Positions 1-6,825 of a DNA stretch of 12,727 nt are shown piece by piece. Position 1 is the stretch's first letter. The number at the start of each line of letters is the position of its first letter. Location of the stretch: contig PARX01000007.1 in assembly GCA_002712045.1 (NCBI GenBank), positions 25,177-37,903 on the forward strand. Reading direction: 5' to 3'. The stretch is from Paracoccaceae bacterium. Its GTDB lineage: Bacteria > Pseudomonadota > Alphaproteobacteria > Rhodobacterales > Rhodobacteraceae. Below the pieces are notes generated by a model that was not told the origin of the DNA, made no database searches, and saw only the letters and a list, made by a program, of their open reading frames with translations. The position numbers and the translations under genes were made by a program.

Positions 1-836
1 GTAACACCTGTATGCCCATGACCATTTGGCCATATTCTGATTCCAGTACGCTCATAAAATTCATATGGACTCATAAAAGGAGCATAAAACTGAACAGCGA
101 TTGGAGTTTCAGAACTGCCAGAGATATCTTTTTCCCGTTCCCAAACTTTTACAGCTGTACCCGCACTACTTTCATGTGCCACCATTGGGTGACAAGTGTC
201 AGTTTGATTTTCAACTAACATCTTCCAATTGCATGTATGCATATATCTAATCGGAGAGCTCACAATTTCTAAGGCACCAGTGGGTGAACGATTAACCATA
301 TTATCTATTGTGGATAGAGCTTCTCCAAAATAGTCCTCAAAGGAAGGGCCGTCTTTACTTAATCTAGCAAAAATAAAATCTTTATAGATTTTTACGTTTT
401 CTACTTTCGATAGTCCTTTTGATGCTGTTGCTTCGGAAAAACCAGTGCCATCGTAACCTTTTTTAAGGGGCACAGCCAGAAGAGAACCATCAGTTTTGAA
501 AGACCAAGCATGGTAGGGGCAACGGAAAAACTTGCCAGTATTTCCACATGGTTCGGACGCTATTTTAACGCCTTTATGCGGACACCTGTTGTATAAAACA
601 TGAACTGTTTGGTCTCGATGTCTTGATACTAAAATTGGTTGATTACCAATTTGGCTAGTTATAAAATCACCAGGATTTTTTATTTGACTGGCATGACCAA
701 TGAAGATCCAAACGTTTGGAAATAAATTTTCCATTTCGAGTTTGAAAACTTCTTCATTAACGTAAACATCGCGATGAACAGCTTTATTTTTAACTAACCC
801 TTGAATCGCTTTGATATTATTTTCATATTTGTTCAT
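1..836 (-). CDS. Rieske [2Fe-2S] aromatic ring-hydroxylating oxygenase, alpha subunit (3' end cut off by window edge)
   Basis: The first 278 codons are open from an ATG at 836 to the left edge; the C-terminus is outside the window. The Rieske cluster ligands are Cys85-x-His87 and Cys106-x2-His109, within CPHKG and CPYHAW. The mononuclear iron facial triad is also visible as N210-x2-D213-x2-H216-x4-H221, so both centres of a catalytic alpha subunit are present. Such enzymes use O2 and electrons from a reductase to hydroxylate or demethylate aromatic rings in the cytoplasm. The start is supported by AAGGAG at 844-849, seven bases upstream. The gene follows its reductase by 18 bp and is the fourth gene of the unit headed by the gentisate-dioxygenase-like gene, which suggests it makes the gentisate-type ring. 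Family assignment is firm; the substrate (salicylate-like or other) is inference. Whether a beta subunit follows cannot be seen. Confidence 0.93.
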   Translation of the reverse strand, partial: MNKYENNIKAIQGLVKNKAVHRDVYVNEEVFKLEMENLFPNVWIFIGHASQIKNPGDFITSQIGNQPILVSRHRDQTVHVLYNRCPHKGVKIASEPCGNTGKFFRCPYHAWSFKTDGSLLAVPLKKGYDGTGFSEATASKGLSKVENVKIYKDFIFARLSKDGPSFEDYFGEALSTIDNMVNRSPTGALEIVSSPIRYMHTCNWKMLVENQTDTCHPMVAHESSAGTAVKVWEREKDISGSSETPIAVQFYAPFMSPYEFYERTGIRIWPNGHGHTGV

Positions 837-854
837 CAGATTTCTCCTTAAAAC

Positions 855-1799
855 TTAGATGTCAATAACTAGCCTTTTTGACTTAGCACGCGATACGCAT
901 ATTTGCATAATAGAATTAGAAGCTTTTTCTTCCTCTGTTAATATTATATCGCGATGATCGGGTGTACCAGAGATTACTTCACATTGACAAATTCCACAAT
1001 CACCTCTTTGACAGTCATAAAGTGGGTCTAAACCAGCTTTTTCTAAGGCCTCTATTATTGATTGATCAGCATTAACTTGGATTATTTGTCCAGTTGCATG
1101 GATTTGCACCTCAAAAGCTTCATCTTCATTTTTCTCATCATCTGTTTTGAATAATTCGTATTTTATTTTTTCATTAGGTAAACCCAATTCAATTGCAATA
1201 TCTTTTGTGGTTTCTATCATTCCAAGGGGCCCACACACATAAATATTTGATCCAGTAGAAGAATTTTCAATAATTGATCTTAAATTTATTGCTGAATTAT
1301 CGTTATCATAGTGTAGATATAAGTTTTCACCGCACAGTTCCAAAAGATCACTTACAAATGCTAATGAATTTTTTTGCCGCCCAGCATAATGTAATGTATA
1401 TTTTTTGTTTCCTTTGTTCAATTTTGTAGCCATCGATAGAAGTGGTGTTATACCAATTCCTCCCGCGATAAGCACATCATCTGAAGAGCCGTCAGTTAAT
1501 TCAAAATTATTGGTTGGGGGAGATATCTCAATTTTATCTCCTTCTGAAAGTGAGTGCATATATTTAGAGCCACCCGTGCTATTAACTTCCAGTAAAACTC
1601 CAATAGCAATTTGATTTTTTTTTAGTTCTTTCAAATCGAGAAGAGAATATGCTCGGCTTTCCCCAGTTGGCAAAATTACTCTTATATGAGCTCCCGCTGA
1701 CCATGAAAAATTCTTGCTTTCAGGCAGTTGGAAAACAAATCTTTTTATATTGGGAGTTTCTTCTTTTATTGAAATCAATTCAATTATTTGGTTTGTCAT
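855..1799 (-). CDS. FMN/NAD(P)H and [2Fe-2S] oxygenase reductase (phthalate dioxygenase reductase / VanB type)
   Basis: Residues here are numbered from the ATG at 1799 (314 aa). The order is flavin domain, nucleotide domain, then C-terminal plant-type ferredoxin, the layout of phthalate dioxygenase reductase and vanillate demethylase reductase. Visible motifs are the flavin-binding R49-A-Y-S, the nucleotide-binding GGIGITP at 113-119, CGPLGM from 189, and the cluster cysteines C263, C268, C271 and C301 (C-x4-C-x2-C-x29-C). It passes electrons from NAD(P)H one at a time to a Rieske oxygenase, almost certainly the one encoded immediately downstream. The frame extends upstream to a TTG at 1823 (322 aa). 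I prefer the ATG because family proteins begin close to the first beta strand and neither start has a strong ribosome site. A 66-bp gap separates it from the FAH gene upstream. A vanillate-type demethylase partner remains possible. Confidence 0.93.
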   Translation of the reverse strand: MTNQIIELISIKEETPNIKRFVFQLPESKNFSWSAGAHIRVILPTGESRAYSLLDLKELKKNQIAIGVLLEVNSTGGSKYMHSLSEGDKIEISPPTNNFELTDGSSDDVLIAGGIGITPLLSMATKLNKGNKKYTLHYAGRQKNSLAFVSDLLELCGENLYLHYDNDNSAINLRSIIENSSTGSNIYVCGPLGMIETTKDIAIELGLPNEKIKYELFKTDDEKNEDEAFEVQIHATGQIIQVNADQSIIEALEKAGLDPLYDCQRGDCGICQCEVISGTPDHRDIILTEEEKASNSIMQICVSRAKSKRLVIDI

Positions 1800-1865
1800 C
1801 AAGTAATCTCGCCGAGCCTTCAAGTAGTTATTTTATAATTAACAAAATACATTAAGAGAATTTAA

Positions 1866-2777
1866 TTAAATGTTGACTACTGGGTTTTTTAACACACCAA
1901 TACCATCAATCCCACATTCGATAATATCTCCAGGCCACATCCACTCCTGAGGATCTCTTCCTGCCCCCACACCAGAAGGTGTTCCAGTAGCAATAATGTC
2001 ACCAGGCTCTAAACTCATTCCAGAAGACAAGTCAGATATTAAGGTGGGAATATCAAAGAGCAAATGTTTCGTGTTAGAGTTTTGTTTTTCGATATTATTT
2101 TTCTTTAACCAAAGATTTAGGTTGTGTGGATCTATGATTTCATCAGCCGTAACTATGCAAGGACCAAATGGTGCAAATGTATCTTGGCCTTTCGAGAAAA
2201 TCCATTGACCAGCTCGCCGGTTATCACGAGCAGAAACATCGTTCATTATTGAATATCCAAAGACGTGGCTCATAGCACTTTCTTTATCTATTCGAGTGGC
2301 TTTCTTACCAATAATTACTGCCAGTTCTACTTCCCAATCTAATTGTTGTGTCATCTTGCTGTTATGTTGAATGCCATCACCAGGCCCAATTACTGCTGTT
2401 GGGGGTTTTGAGAATACCACCGGTTTTGAAGGGAGTTCTTTTGAGGTATCCAGACTTCTTGCAGATTCCGCTACGTGTTCAACATAATTTAATCCAATAC
2501 CAAAAATATTTTTTCGTGGCACTGGTATTGGTGCAAGTAGAAATCCGTTTTCGCTGGGAATGGCTAACCCTGGTGGCCTTTTATTTCCGACTTCAGCCAT
2601 TGCTTCTGAAAGTGCCATTAGTGAGTCTGGACCTTGATCGATGAATTCCAGCATAGAAATTGGGAAGTCAAACCCTGTTTCCAGACCTAATTGAAAAATA
2701 TCTACAATTTGTCCATTACTTATAACGCCAATTCGCGCTTCGGATACTTTTTTTGAGCGATAGGTGACTAATTTCAT
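1866..2777 (-). CDS. Fumarylacetoacetate hydrolase family protein, probable fumarylpyruvate or maleylpyruvate hydrolase
   Basis: This 303-residue protein has the FAH fold in the C-terminal two thirds. A lid region GLNYVEH (95-101) with H101 and E104 is followed by DWEVELAV (147-154) carrying metal ligands E149 and E151, then NDVSARD (179-185) with ligand D180, a lysine at K196 in FSKGQDTF, and a late GTPSGVG loop. Family members hydrolyse acylpyruvates with Mg2+ or Mn2+. Next to a gentisate-type dioxygenase the expected job is splitting fumarylpyruvate, or maleylpyruvate directly, into pyruvate and fumarate or maleate. The ATG at 2777 has AAGG a few bases upstream and lies only 17 bp after the dioxygenase stop, so the two are co-transcribed. 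No isomerase is encoded in the window, so the cis/trans specificity is undecided. Sequence alone does not separate the hydrolase subtypes. Confidence 0.88.
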   Translation of the reverse strand: MKLVTYRSKKVSEARIGVISNGQIVDIFQLGLETGFDFPISMLEFIDQGPDSLMALSEAMAEVGNKRPPGLAIPSENGFLLAPIPVPRKNIFGIGLNYVEHVAESARSLDTSKELPSKPVVFSKPPTAVIGPGDGIQHNSKMTQQLDWEVELAVIIGKKATRIDKESAMSHVFGYSIMNDVSARDNRRAGQWIFSKGQDTFAPFGPCIVTADEIIDPHNLNLWLKKNNIEKQNSNTKHLLFDIPTLISDLSSGMSLEPGDIIATGTPSGVGAGRDPQEWMWPGDIIECGIDGIGVLKNPVVNI

Positions 2778-2794
2778 AATTTTACCTTGCTATT

Positions 2795-3913
2795 TTATGT
2801 TGTTAGAGTTTGGTGTCCGTCATTCTCGGACAGGGCCTGTTCTTTGTAGAATCCAAGTTTTTTCATCACTGGAAAATCATTGAATGAAAATAGACAAGCG
2901 TCGTCATTTCCGTCATTGTTACAATGTTCGTGCCAAGTCCAACTTGGAACACAAAATATATCCTTTTCAGTCCAATCAAAACGACGACCATCAATTATTG
3001 AATAACCACTTCCTTTTGCCACTTGATAAATAACATTACCAGTGTGCCGATGGGATTTGGTATGTTCTGATGGACGAAGCATTTGCATTTGAGCGCCCAT
3101 TGTAAGCATGGGGTCATCTCCTGATTGAGGATTTATATAACGCATTATTATTCCGTCGTAATTGGATCCGTCAGTTACTTTAGCATAATTTAATAATGCT
3201 TCATATGTTGGCTCCCAGGAAAATTTTAGAAGAGGAGAGTAAGGTTTGTCCCATTTATCCAGAGCTGGCATTAAACCCGGAGCGCCATAAGAAAATGGGC
3301 TATCATTAGTTGGTAAATTGGTTGATTGGTAGTCATCTGGATGAACTTCATAAAAATTTGCTTCCAAAGCGTTTGTTAGTGGAATATCAAGCCCATCTTG
3401 CCAAATACAAGTTGTCCCTTCATCAGATATGCCATGCTCATGCCAAGTGCCATTTGGAGTAATTACAAAATCTTTTCCCCCCAATTCAACTTTATGACCA
3501 TCAACAATTGTGTAAGCGCCTTCGCCTTCCATGATAAATCTTAATGCTGAAGCAGCGTGGCGGTGTGCACCTGCTTTTTCACCGGCTTTCATAACCTGAA
3601 GTCCAGAAAACAACCATCCGCATGCTGCGCTGACATCTTGTCTTTTAGGGTTTCTTAGATAAACAACTCTTCTACCAGCATCTTCAGGTCTAACTAAATC
3701 GATTGCTCTTAAAACTTGCTTTCTTAAGTCTGAATGTCGCCATATAATTGGCGCTGACTTCGGTGTTGGTTCCCATGGTTCAATATCATTTGCCACAGTC
3801 CATAGTGCACCAGTATCAATATTGGCTAATTCATCATAATATTCTTTTAATTCGTCATTATCTCTTACTCTAGCCCGACCTAAAATATCATCTTTTGGAT
3901 CAATTTCAGTCAT
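2795..3913 (-). CDS. Gentisate 1,2-dioxygenase family, bicupin ring-cleavage enzyme
   Basis: This 372-residue protein has two cupin domains. The N-terminal cupin carries H117-x-H119 in AGAHRHAASALRF and H158 in TPNGTWHEHG; these correspond to the three histidines that hold Fe(II) in gentisate and salicylate 1,2-dioxygenases. The C-terminal cupin repeats the pattern with H288-x-H290 and H328-E-H330, so a second metal site may be intact. The enzyme opens gentisate (2,5-dihydroxybenzoate) with O2 to maleylpyruvate in the cytoplasm. Relatives also take salicylate, 1-hydroxy-2-naphthoate or substituted salicylates, so gentisate is the most likely but not the only option. The ATG at 3913 has GGGAG seven bases upstream. 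It is the first gene of the minus-strand unit that continues with the FAH hydrolase, reductase and Rieske oxygenase, and it faces the control region at 3914-4111. Confidence 0.9.
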   Translation of the reverse strand: MTEIDPKDDILGRARVRDNDELKEYYDELANIDTGALWTVANDIEPWEPTPKSAPIIWRHSDLRKQVLRAIDLVRPEDAGRRVVYLRNPKRQDVSAACGWLFSGLQVMKAGEKAGAHRHAASALRFIMEGEGAYTIVDGHKVELGGKDFVITPNGTWHEHGISDEGTTCIWQDGLDIPLTNALEANFYEVHPDDYQSTNLPTNDSPFSYGAPGLMPALDKWDKPYSPLLKFSWEPTYEALLNYAKVTDGSNYDGIIMRYINPQSGDDPMLTMGAQMQMLRPSEHTKSHRHTGNVIYQVAKGSGYSIIDGRRFDWTEKDIFCVPSWTWHEHCNNDGNDDACLFSFNDFPVMKKLGFYKEQALSENDGHQTLTT

Positions 3914-4111
3914 TTTTAAACTCCCAAAGCTTATATAACGGTTCTTATCAATGTTATATTTGTAATAAATGTTTAAATAAAATCTTAGTTTATTTTACAA
4001 AAATATTTTTAATTTGCCATTTAAAAATTGCCTTTATAGGGATACATATTCTTAGGTGAGTGTATAGACAAAAAACTAAAATTTATAAAATGATTAAAAA
4101 AAGGGTGAACC
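3914..4111. promoter_or_regulatory. Divergent control region between gentisate block and thioesterase operon
   Basis: This 198-bp, very AT-rich stretch has no coding potential and must hold the promoters for both divergent units. I see no strong -35/-10 pair on either strand. It contains the dyad at 3933-3959 close to the minus-strand gene. The thioesterase ribosome site (AAGGGTGA) is at its right end. Confidence 0.55.
3933..3959. repeat. Inverted repeat ATATAAC-N13-GTTATAT, candidate operator
   Basis: Seven-base perfect arms (3933-3939 and 3953-3959) are separated by 13 bases, 20 bp upstream of the dioxygenase start. Size and spacing would suit a dimeric regulator site. The arms are AT-rich, so chance occurrence is not excluded. 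Confidence 0.35.
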
Positions 4112-4594
4112 ATGGATCACAATAAAAATAAATCATCTGATAGATTAGTACCTATATCAAAAAAAGATCTCTCAAAGAAATGCTGGGGATTTAAGGCTAC
4201 AATAAGGCATGGTCAATGTGATCCTGCAGGCATAGCGTATACTCCAAAGTTATTTGATTTATTAAACGTTACTGTGGAAGAATGGTATTCATCTTGTCTC
4301 GGTATTAATTATTATGAAATTATTGGAGACCGAAGAACTGGCTTAGGATATGTAAAAGCTAGTGCCGATTTTTTTCAACCGTGTTTTTTGGGAGATGAGC
4401 TAGAAATATGTCCAATGATAAATAGAATTGGAACCTCATCATTATCTTTAAATCTTCATGCGTTTAATAATGATGTAGAGAGGTTTAGAGGTCATTTGAT
4501 AACAGTTGCAACCGATTTGGAAAGTCACAAATCTATAAAGTTACCACATGATATTTTAGAGGCTTTGAACGCATATAAAAGTAATTGCGATTAA
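4112..4594 (+). CDS. 4-hydroxybenzoyl-CoA thioesterase family hotdog protein (possible gentisyl- or aromatic-acyl-CoA thioesterase)
   Basis: This 160-residue single hotdog domain has the 4HBT signature RHGQCDPAGIAY at 32-43. D37 matches the catalytic aspartate, and a long helix (about 44-59) follows, as in the Pseudomonas 4-hydroxybenzoyl-CoA thioesterase. About 20 extra, lysine-rich residues precede the usual start of the fold. Family members hydrolyse acyl-CoA or aryl-CoA thioesters in the cytoplasm, and a Bacillus halodurans relative (BH1999) is known to act on gentisyl-CoA. Next to a gentisate dioxygenase, release of gentisate or a related hydroxybenzoate from CoA is the natural proposal, but it is inference. 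The ATG at 4112 is preceded by AAGGGTGA. It is the first gene of a two-gene plus-strand unit, 17 bp before the amidotransferase-like gene. A general fatty-acyl-CoA thioesterase role cannot be excluded. Confidence 0.85.
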   Translation: MDHNKNKSSDRLVPISKKDLSKKCWGFKATIRHGQCDPAGIAYTPKLFDLLNVTVEEWYSSCLGINYYEIIGDRRTGLGYVKASADFFQPCFLGDELEICPMINRIGTSSLSLNLHAFNNDVERFRGHLITVATDLESHKSIKLPHDILEALNAYKSNCD

Positions 4595-4596
4595 TC

Positions 4597-4603
4597 AAAG
4601 GGG
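4597..4603 (+). promoter_or_regulatory. Ribosome binding site supporting the TTG start at 4612
   Basis: AAAGGGG lies eight bases before the TTG at 4612. The next in-frame ATG is at 4630, too far for this site, and it would remove the first beta strand of the amidotransferase fold. Confidence 0.7.
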
Positions 4604-4611
4604 TTTAAAAT

Positions 4612-5322
4612 TTGTATATTGCAATCTTAATGGCAAATACGGATGAAAGTGAATTTGCATCAAATCATCCTACAGATGATCAAAAATTTATCGATATATT
4701 AGGAAGTATCAGGCCTGATTGGGTGTTTGAAGCTTTCAATGTTACACATAATGTGTTCCCCCAGTCTTTAAATATATTTGATGGGATAATAATCACTGGT
4801 AGTCCTGCATCAGCAAATGACAAAGATTTATGGGTTAGCTCACTTATAAATATTGTAAAGAAAACAGCGCAACTAAACATTCCACTATTTGGCTCGTGCT
4901 TTGGCCATCAGGTAATTGCAAAGGCCTTTGGGTCTGAGATTGTTAAAAATCCCGACGGTTGGTCTCTGGGTCTTGTTGAAACGAATGTGGTCAGGCGTGA
5001 AACTTGGATGAATGGCTTAGAGACAAATACCTTATTATATTCAGCCCATACAGAGCAAGTAGCTAAGCTGCCAAATGGAGCGGAACTATTATTTAAGTCT
5101 GAAGGATGCGATGTCGCTGGTTTTACTTTGGGAAATAATATTTTTACGACACAATATCATCCAGAAATGCGAGAAGATTTTGTCAATGCATTGATAATAG
5201 AATTAGAGAATGACTTGGAAAAAAAAGTGATTAAAAAAGCATTTTCCTCGATGAAAATGTCAGCTCATACTTTAAATTTTTCTGAGGCTATTGCGCGGTT
5301 TTTTGAACATAATGTTGAATGA
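4612..5322 (+). CDS. Class I glutamine amidotransferase-like protein (GuaA-type GATase domain)
   Basis: This 236-residue stand-alone GATase-1 domain starts at TTG; the first strand YIAILMAN is essential to the fold. The catalytic triad is complete: nucleophile C96 in the elbow GSCFGHQ (94-100), H183 and E185 in QYHPEM. The ITGSPASA segment (61-68) matches the oxyanion-side loop of GMP-synthase-type domains. Class I GATases hydrolyse glutamine or related gamma-glutamyl amides. Here the domain is not fused to, or next to, any visible synthase. Stand-alone GATase-like proteins occur in aniline clusters (TdnT/AtdA2 type), where they act in a gamma-glutamylation route together with a Rieske oxygenase. 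That comparison is suggestive here because a Rieske oxygenase and a PuuC-like dehydrogenase are nearby, but no glutamine-synthetase-like ligase is seen. The gene ends 8 bp from the convergent aldehyde dehydrogenase. Confidence 0.85.
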   Translation: MYIAILMANTDESEFASNHPTDDQKFIDILGSIRPDWVFEAFNVTHNVFPQSLNIFDGIIITGSPASANDKDLWVSSLINIVKKTAQLNIPLFGSCFGHQVIAKAFGSEIVKNPDGWSLGLVETNVVRRETWMNGLETNTLLYSAHTEQVAKLPNGAELLFKSEGCDVAGFTLGNNIFTTQYHPEMREDFVNALIIELENDLEKKVIKKAFSSMKMSAHTLNFSEAIARFFEHNVE

Positions 5323-5330
5323 TTTTTAAA

Positions 5331-6815
5331 CTATAACTGGATCCATGCAGTTTTTAAATTAATATATTTATCTAATGCGTGAAGAGATTTATCAGACCCG
5401 TTTCCAGATTGCTTAACCCCGGATAATGGAACCGTAACATCTGCCCCACCATAAGTATTTACATTAACAACACCAGCTTTGACCTTTGAGACCATCTTAT
5501 GCGCTTTTGCTAAATTTGACGTCCAAATTCCTGCTGAAAGGCCAAATTCCGTGCCATTAGCTAGTTTAACAGCCTCTTCCTCTGTTTTAAATCTTGAGAC
5601 TGCTAATACAGGTCCAAATACTTCCTCTTTAAATAATGTACTATTGGGCTTTACATTGGTTACAACGGTGGGTTCCATGTAATATCCCCCAGTATTTTTT
5701 AATATTTGATGTCCGCCTAATGCGATCTGAGAGCCTTCTGTTTTGGCAATATCAACAAATTGTAAATTACTACTTAATTGAGTTTCTGAGTTTATGGCTC
5801 CTATATCAGAAGTAATATCTAAGGGGTTTCCAACTTGTAGTTCTTCTGCATTTTTAATTACAGATTTAATGAAATCATCATGAATACTATCTTCTATAAT
5901 TAACCGAGAGGCCGCCACGCATACTTGTCCAGAGTTTCTAAAAATTGCCATGGCGGATACTTTGGCTGCTTGCTCTAGAGACGGCGCATCAGAAAAAATA
6001 ATATTTGGAGATTTACCACCTAATTCCAAATAACATCTTTTCATATTAGATTGAGAAGAATATTCTAAAAGCCTACGCCCTGTAGGCCCGGATCCAGTAA
6101 ATGCTAGAACATCAACTTCCATCGATAAACCCATAGCTTTTCCAACAACTGAGCCTTGGCCGGTAACAACATTTAACACGCCATCTGGAACCCCAGCTTC
6201 AGCAGCTAGTTCAGCTAGTTTTAACAGTGATAGTGATGCGGTTTCAGCAGGTTTTAAGACGATAGAATTACCTGCAGCTAACGCTGGAGCGATTTTCCAA
6301 GCGCCAATCATCAAGGGAAAATTCCAAGGAACAATGGCCCCGACAACACCTACAGGCTCTTTATAAATTAATCCAAGGACATCATTAGCAGTTGGGGCTA
6401 TTTCACCATAAACTTTATCAATGCACTCTGCGTAATATCTAAAAGTTCCTGCAGCAGAGCCAGCCTCAGCATTTATTGCCATATTTATTTCTGTTCCGTT
6501 ATCTCTTACACCTAGGACGGTTAGTTCTAGGGCATCACGTTCTATAAGATCGGCTAGCTTGTGTAAAACTTTTTTTCGTTGTGTTGGAGCCATATTTGAC
6601 CAGGAACCATTATCAAAAGACATTCGTGCAGCTTTAATCGCCATTTCCATATCAGAAACGGTGGCTCTTTTTATGGATGTAAATTTTTTTCCATTTATGG
6701 GGGAAACAATTTCAAAATCATCACCTGACCCGTCAATCCAAGCACCATCAATAAAAAGTTTTTGAGGTGAAATTTTTTTATCACGATAACTGTCAATTTG
6801 TTTTTGGTTTAACAT
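5331..6815 (-). CDS. NAD(P)-dependent aldehyde dehydrogenase, PuuC-like
   Basis: This 494-residue ALDH has all the class motifs: PWNFP (163-167) with N165, K188 in VLKPAE, FTGS at 239-242, general base E264 in LELGGKSPN, and nucleophile C299 in NSGQVCVA. It oxidises an aldehyde to an acid in the cytoplasm. Length and several stretches, such as AECIDKVYGEIA near 130 and the C-terminal VKQSGNGSDKSLHALDK, resemble E. coli PuuC, the gamma-glutamyl-gamma-aminobutyraldehyde dehydrogenase (from memory, no alignment run). The ATG at 6815 has AGGAAA at 6819-6824, which overlaps the tctA stop codon, so translation is probably coupled to tctA. It is the last gene of the tctCBA unit and ends tail to tail with the amidotransferase gene. 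The true aldehyde is unknown; other substrates, such as betaine-type or aromatic aldehydes, are possible. Confidence 0.9.
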   Translation of the reverse strand: MLNQKQIDSYRDKKISPQKLFIDGAWIDGSGDDFEIVSPINGKKFTSIKRATVSDMEMAIKAARMSFDNGSWSNMAPTQRKKVLHKLADLIERDALELTVLGVRDNGTEINMAINAEAGSAAGTFRYYAECIDKVYGEIAPTANDVLGLIYKEPVGVVGAIVPWNFPLMIGAWKIAPALAAGNSIVLKPAETASLSLLKLAELAAEAGVPDGVLNVVTGQGSVVGKAMGLSMEVDVLAFTGSGPTGRRLLEYSSQSNMKRCYLELGGKSPNIIFSDAPSLEQAAKVSAMAIFRNSGQVCVAASRLIIEDSIHDDFIKSVIKNAEELQVGNPLDITSDIGAINSETQLSSNLQFVDIAKTEGSQIALGGHQILKNTGGYYMEPTVVTNVKPNSTLFKEEVFGPVLAVSRFKTEEEAVKLANGTEFGLSAGIWTSNLAKAHKMVSKVKAGVVNVNTYGGADVTVPLSGVKQSGNGSDKSLHALDKYINLKTAWIQL

Positions 6816-6818
6816 AGT

Positions 6819-6825
6819 TTTCCTA
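6819..6825 (-). promoter_or_regulatory. Ribosome site of aldehyde dehydrogenase overlapping the tctA stop codon
   Basis: Read on the minus strand, TAGGAAA contains both the tctA stop (TAG, 6825-6823) and the AGGAAA ribosome site for the ATG at 6815. This arrangement favours translational coupling of the two genes. Confidence 0.65.

Noticed and set aside
12..218. 68-codon plus-strand ORF at the left edge
   Set aside because: It lies antisense to the Rieske gene, including its iron-ligand motif; no ribosome site or recognisable domain.
1800..1823. TTG start extending the reductase by eight residues
   Set aside because: No better ribosome site than the ATG at 1799, and the extra residues precede the normal start of the flavin domain.
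3999..4010. AAAAATATTTTT palindrome in the divergent control region
   Set aside because: Low-complexity A/T run expected by chance in this AT-rich gap.
5335..5352. AACTG/CAGTT stem followed by T-run as a terminator of the amidotransferase unit
   Set aside because: The stem is only five bases with an eight-base loop and lies within the coding end of the aldehyde dehydrogenase; too weak to call.
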